64,000 bases of DNA from Apostichopus japonicus. Its lineage: Eukaryota > Echinodermata > Holothuroidea > Aspidochirotida > Stichopodidae. The notes beneath the pieces were generated by a model, which had not been told where the DNA came from, did not search any database, and was given only the letters and a program-made list of their open reading frames with translations. A program made the translations under genes and the position numbers. Numbering within the stretch: the first letter of the stretch is position 1; the number at the start of each line of letters is the position of its first letter. Below, piece after piece: positions 59,285 through 64,000 of the stretch. The stretch spans positions 9,353,501 through 9,417,500 of the forward strand of contig NC_092563.1 in the NCBI RefSeq assembly GCF_037975245.1. Direction: 5' to 3'.

Positions 59285-59943
59285 TATAAAGCCGGAACTT
59301 GTTTATATTTGTTTTTAATTCCTACTGACGTCCATTACGTCATCCAACGATACATGACCAAGCTTCAGTAATCATATTACAGTCATTCTTATTTCAAATC
59401 TGCATGTAATGCGCTCTGGAAATGGTATAAAGAGTGTCAGAACGGAATACAAGTTGATATAATTTATGTTCATATCACTTTATCAAGGGCAACTATACAT
59501 GCACATAGCACTAATAAATATAATCCATGCGGCCTTCACTAACATTTACACTATATAGTGTTTTCCTGAACCTGTATTCCGTTCACAATTGTTCTTCATG
59601 AATTCAATGAATATGGAAGAGAGGCTGAAAGACTTTAACATTAAAGGGAAACACGTGTCTTTCATAACATGCTGAGAACTAAATGTTTTACGGCAAGGTT
59701 TCTAAATTGCAAGATATATGATAAACTGTTATTTAAAATTTTTACTGTACTTGACAAAGACTAGAATAATCCCTTAAGGGATGTTTAGGAAATTGCACTT
59801 CTGATCGTCCATAATTATGAGGATTACTCCGCCAATTGTACAGCAAATGTCCTTTGCAATGAGCAAATGAAGTGGGAATGAGACCCTCAAGACTGTATAA
59901 TATTTTGTGACTTTGAATAAGGTATACATGATTTCACACATAC

Positions 59944-60078
59944 TTATAGTTGGGATACAAGGTGTCGTTGTTGGTGATGACGTCACGTCTGTGTCAGAGC
60001 AGTTTCCATACCATGATAAGTTACACACTCTGGATTCGACTGCCCAGTCTGCATTGTCATAACACCCCTTACATATAT
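59944..60078 (-). CDS. Possible 1-1 phase extracellular exon, cysteine-rich
   Basis: A good acceptor (TTTTTCCTGCATTTCAG) and a donor (ATAA|GTATGT) bound 135 bases (45 codons), both in phase 1 as for mobile extracellular modules. The peptide ICKGCYDNADWAVESRVCNL continues SWYGNCSDTDV and a Thr/Ser/Pro stretch ending CIPTI. It has five cysteines and the sequons NLS and NCS. The frame stays open beyond both borders. I do not recognise the domain; an Ly6-like or receptor ectodomain piece is possible. Confidence 0.4.
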
Positions 60079-60337
60079 CTGAAATGCAGGAAAAAAAGTT
60101 AGAATCAGAAGCAATTGGTGCTGTGTTTCTACGATGTTCTCTTTCGACTGCAAACCTCGTTGCTCGGGTATTAATAGCAATTAAAACATTGACATAATTA
60201 TCAGAGACCTTTTTAGAAAACTGCATTATACCATTAAGAAAATGGTTTTACCAAGGAAAGCTTTAAAAGAAAACTAAGCATGACAGCACCATACAAATAT
60301 AACCCCCATCCTCGTTTCGCCTCTGCGGATTCTCAGT

Positions 60338-60609
60338 CAGGGGCGTAGCGAGGACTTTGGCAAGTGGGAGGCGAAGTTTGTTGGCCAACTATCTAAGCAT
60401 AGCGCCACCATAGCTGGCGCGAAGCGTACAAGAAAATTTTGGCCGAAAATGCCTCCCAGATCGCTGGAAATGGCACTTACCAGGCCGTGTAAGTTGCATC
60501 TAATCAGTTTTTATTTTGAAATTACTATATCATAAAAAAATAAAACAATATGCTTAAGGGGGGGGGTGGGGTCAGTCGCCCGTCGCCCCCCCCCTTGGCT
60601 ACGCGCCTG
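60338..60609. mobile_element. hAT-like MITE, same family as 7356-7739
   Basis: Ends CAGGGGCGTAGCGAGG and CCTTGGCTACGCGCCTG are imperfect inverses. Flanks TTCTCAGT and CTCTCAGC agree at six of eight bases. The internal block with CTATCTAAGC, AGCGCCACCA, TGGCGCG and ATCGCTGGAAATG matches the copy at 7.4 kb. Poly-G and poly-C runs lie close to the right end. Confidence 0.7.
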
Positions 60610-63600
60610 CTCTCAGCATATTATGAAACCAATGTAATGCTATGTGAAGTCGATCTTGAATAACGATTACCAGATAAACTCACAGAGGCTGACTTGATCA
60701 AGTCAGGGCTCAAGTTCACCTTTCTACGGACTGGGTATATGAACTCAGAGTCGGGATCACTTGGCCTCGAACTTGTGTCGGATTCGAGGTGCCTGCAGGG
60801 ACCTGGACCTGAGACAAATTTCAGACGAGTCCATCAATATTTAAACTCCTCTCCAAGACTGGCATAGGATTTCATATAGAAATGTCAATTTTTAAATTTT
60901 TTTTGCTGTAAAAGCAAGTTTCTTTCTACATGTGTATCTGTCGATATTGAAACATCAGTAACAATAATCAGACTGACATAATTAATGATTTAGGTCCCAC
61001 TGCGGTATATTCAGCCTCTGTTTATATTGAAATAAATGATATAAGCATAATAAACCAACCCAAACTACGTTAGCCTATACTATTATCTCAAAGTAAAAGT
61101 TATACCACAGGTATACAGTATTAACGCCACGTTCAAATAACACATATACCTCACAAGCTCAGGACTGTGTCAAAACTAGTACCATTGATTAAACTTGAGA
61201 TCGTATTTAGCACCATAACGAGGTATACTTTGGAGGCCTACAGACCTACACTGAATTATCAATTTGTAAAAGAATGACTTCTTCGAAGTTTTATTGCTCT
61301 CAGCATGGCCATTACTCTTCTTTATTTGTTGTTGTATAAAAACAGCTGTATTTTCACCTACAGGGGTTTGGACCACACGATGCATAGACATTTAATAAAC
61401 ACAGAGGCAACCTTCAGACCTCTTTCATGACTCACGACAAAATGTTAATATGAAAAAATGGTTTTAAGAAGCCATTACCTCTCATATCCAATCGTAAGCC
61501 CAACCTCCAAATTTCTTGTTCGTCAAAAATTTAAATGTGATTGGTCAAAAGATATACTGTTAAATTATTTACTGTTTCATATAATGCTCAATGAATATCA
61601 AATTCACTGTTAAATATTGACATGTTAAATGATGTAGATAATACGGAGATTACATGCTGACAAAAATCACCAGAAATTAAATGTATTAACATGCTGCTAT
61701 ATGATATATGCCTTTCCTTAGATCCCTTTAACACCACCAAATAGCCATTCCATGCGAACCTTTGGCTACCATCAATCTTAATGTTTGGCTTTGTAAGTTA
61801 AAATACATGGTCTGACTGCATATGCCACTTACCTGGATGACACAGCGAAAGGGAGTGATATGCTTACTTTACCGGTGTGTCTATTTCGCGAACAAGGCGG
61901 CAAAATTCTGGGTCGGCGGCAAACACGCAAAATGCTACCGACCGAAGTTGGCGATCTAAACGCTCTCTGTAGGAAGTTAATGTTCCATATTCATTTCCTG
62001 AATTTTATCAAGCCGAGAAAAAAGGTATAGGCTTGATTAAAAACCTAACTTAAATTCTAAAAATACCTCAGACGTCACCATTTGACGTCTAATCAATGAA
62101 TTGAACCCCCCCCCTCCCACAATAAAATCCTTGATCCGCTGCTGGCCCTTATACATAGGTCCATGCACTTATCTATATCGGTCGGGGGATGTATAATTTG
62201 GCCCCACTAGCACCCCGCCCCCTCACCTCATAAGTATACAATTGAAATCCACTGCCCGTCACAGACATACATACTGTATTGGTGTACTAGCACTAGATGT
62301 TCGACGACAAATTGTCACTTTATGTAAGCTGAAAGAGCGCCATGTGAATGTTTTGCCTAATGCGCCGAAAACCCTGCAGTGGAACATGCCTTGTGTGTAA
62401 GTAATTTTTCTCCAAGATTAGACTATGCGGTAAGAAATAGGGGTGGTGAAGTGGGGGGGGGGGATATAAACAAAGTGACTTCATTTGGCATTACTTTGAG
62501 TTCTAGTGTGCACATTATCTATAAAGAGTACGAGCTGTATACGTAACAATACATGTCTGATTAAGAAATGTTATTCTTCACTTTTATCTTAACATAGTTT
62601 ACGATGACGCCATTTTTATTTCCCTCATGATGCTGATGTGAGTGAAGTCAATTGTTTTTACGTTGCCTTAATTGCACCGTCGAACTGCTGCGATTATAAT
62701 TTTTATCATTCTTCTCGCACACACAAAAAAAAAAAAACTCCATGTCATCAAATTTATAGCCTGCCAATGATATATTTTATATACCACACACATACACAGA
62801 AACATCACTCGATAACCGTCAGCAAAGACTAACAAATGTGTTTCTATATACTTGAAGAAAATGCGTAAGTGTTTTGACTTCAATGATTCATCTGTATGTA
62901 TCACCGTTTTAGGGAAACGAAAATAATCATTGACATTTAAAAGAAAGGGAATAAGATAAGGAAGTTAATATATCCAACACGGACGAAACTTATCGTATTC
63001 GTATGGATGCATACTGGTATGGCTTAGGTGTTGTGACGTCTCTGAGCTATTTATATATGACGCACACTAACGGATAAACCTTCTTTAACAACACACACGA
63101 TCACATATCTTATGTGAAGTATATGAAGAAGATGATTGGAACATCTCAAACATTTGGAATCACGCCTAATATACCTTCTTAATCTAGCTTTCTTATTTGT
63201 AAAATTTTGCCGATATTCGGTCGTAGAAAATGGCCTCTATTTTATGCTTCTCCTATAACGGCCTCAATTTACGAGGCTCGATATATCACGTTACCATAAC
63301 CGAGAGCAAAAGTCTGTTCAGTGGGCGGTATCCTGCAATAATATTCTACGTAGCAACATTAGGCAACATTTACTACATTATCTGAAGACAGATATATATT
63401 TGGGTGTGAATGACCTCGGAGGAGTTGTGTGCGTATATTGCTTACACTGCACGGTTAAATTTAATGAACGTTTTTAGCGTGATATGCACAAATAATCAAG
63501 AAAGAAAACGTTGAGTTGTAGGGAAAACTGAAATTGGTTGATATTCAATACAAAATGAGAATATTGTTTGATTACATGTTATTGTTGTTTTGTTTTTTTG

Positions 63601-63860
63601 CTACAGGCGTCGTGTGTTTTATATAAGAGACATTCTTCCCTTTCATAAAGGGAAGGATATTTCAGTCTCAAGACATTTCAAAGCAAGTCAAGCCGTATTA
63701 ATGAAATGAATAGGTCGCATGTGGAATGCGAGACATATATGAACTTATTGGAAAAGTCCAGGTCACAATCGGTTTCGTCCTCTTTGGGACTTATCAGGAC
63801 ATAGTAAACGCGTTCTGTATTTGTGTGTTAATTGTCAAATTCTACAAGCACCTGGTGCGC
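60610..63860. other. Gene-poor intergenic DNA
   Basis: Contains degenerate GACTCGA/CTCGAACTTG-type sequence near 60690-60830, poly-C (62106) and poly-G (62452) runs. No exon supported. Confidence 0.45.
62106..62147. mobile_element. Solo hAT-like terminus
   Basis: A poly-C run is followed by AAAATCCTTGATCCGCTGCTG, whose inverse CAGCAGCGGATCAAGG resembles the CAGTGGCGGA-type ends seen at 7.4 kb. No partner end was found. Confidence 0.35.
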
Positions 63861-63867
63861 ACTGTAC

Positions 63868-64000
63868 ACTCGTGTATATATATATATATATATATATACA
63901 TATATCCATCCATCCATCCATCCATCCATCCATCCATCCATCCATCCATCCATCCATCCATCCATCCATCCATCCATCCATCCATCCATCCATCCATCCA
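63868..64000. repeat. (TA)n followed by (CCAT)n, cut by the window end
   Basis: About a dozen TA units lead into at least 23 perfect CCAT tetramers from about 63907 to the last base. The true length is unknown. Confidence 0.95.

Overview
This window looks like nuclear DNA of a metazoan, most likely a marine deuterostome invertebrate and plausibly an echinoderm. That placement is inference. The evidence is spliced coding exons with GT-AG borders and matching phases, an AT-rich background, and very many short TIR elements, hairpin MITEs, tandem repeats and poly-G/poly-C tips of hAT-like elements. I see no bacterial operons, ribosome-binding sites or CRISPR arrays. Most of the 64 kb is non-coding.

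Layout. 1-7.1 kb: mostly unique DNA with a decayed two-exon gene of a zinc-ligand-like family (2894-4388) and a 53-bp tandem repeat (6.2-6.4 kb). 7.1-7.8 kb: a hairpin MITE split by a nested hAT-like MITE. 8.27-13.21 kb: the best gene here, four plus-strand exons encoding 260 residues. It has a pair of EF-hands and then two copies of a six-cysteine module separated by a furin-type RRKR site; the 5' exon was not found. Its intron 2 (10497-11807) holds a hAT-like MITE. 13.5-21.9 kb: AT microsatellites, three more MITE-like inverted repeats, a 10-bp minisatellite and a degraded coding fragment. 22.0-30.9 kb: about 61 copies of a 122-bp satellite with a 24-unit (2934-bp) higher-order repeat, broken by a 998-bp hAT-like insertion with a perfect 8-bp target duplication. 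32.4-33.4 kb: microsatellites and a 3' LINE fragment (minus strand). 37.5 kb: a pure-purine (GGAGAA)n block. 42.6-42.9 kb: a minus-strand terminal exon encoding a membrane segment and short tail. 44.9-45.5 kb: a C-rich 76-bp minisatellite.

47.27-52.92 kb: a 5.65-kb segment bounded by inverted repeats with many subterminal GACTGAA/TTCAGTC motifs. It encloses a spliced gene similar to SAMD3-like proteins, carrying a tRNA-derived SINE in an intron and an apparent frameshift near its 3' end. This gene-carrying TIR element is my main candidate for an undescribed system. 53-64 kb: two more hairpin MITEs, a possible minus-strand extracellular exon, a cluster of Grainyhead-like sites, a hAT-like MITE and a terminal (CCAT)n array cut by the window edge.

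The genes do not form a pathway. The main recurring theme is transposition: one hairpin family with 7-bp duplications (three clear copies plus one without a resolved duplication), at least four hAT-type elements with 8-bp duplications, and one TIR element carrying a host-like gene.
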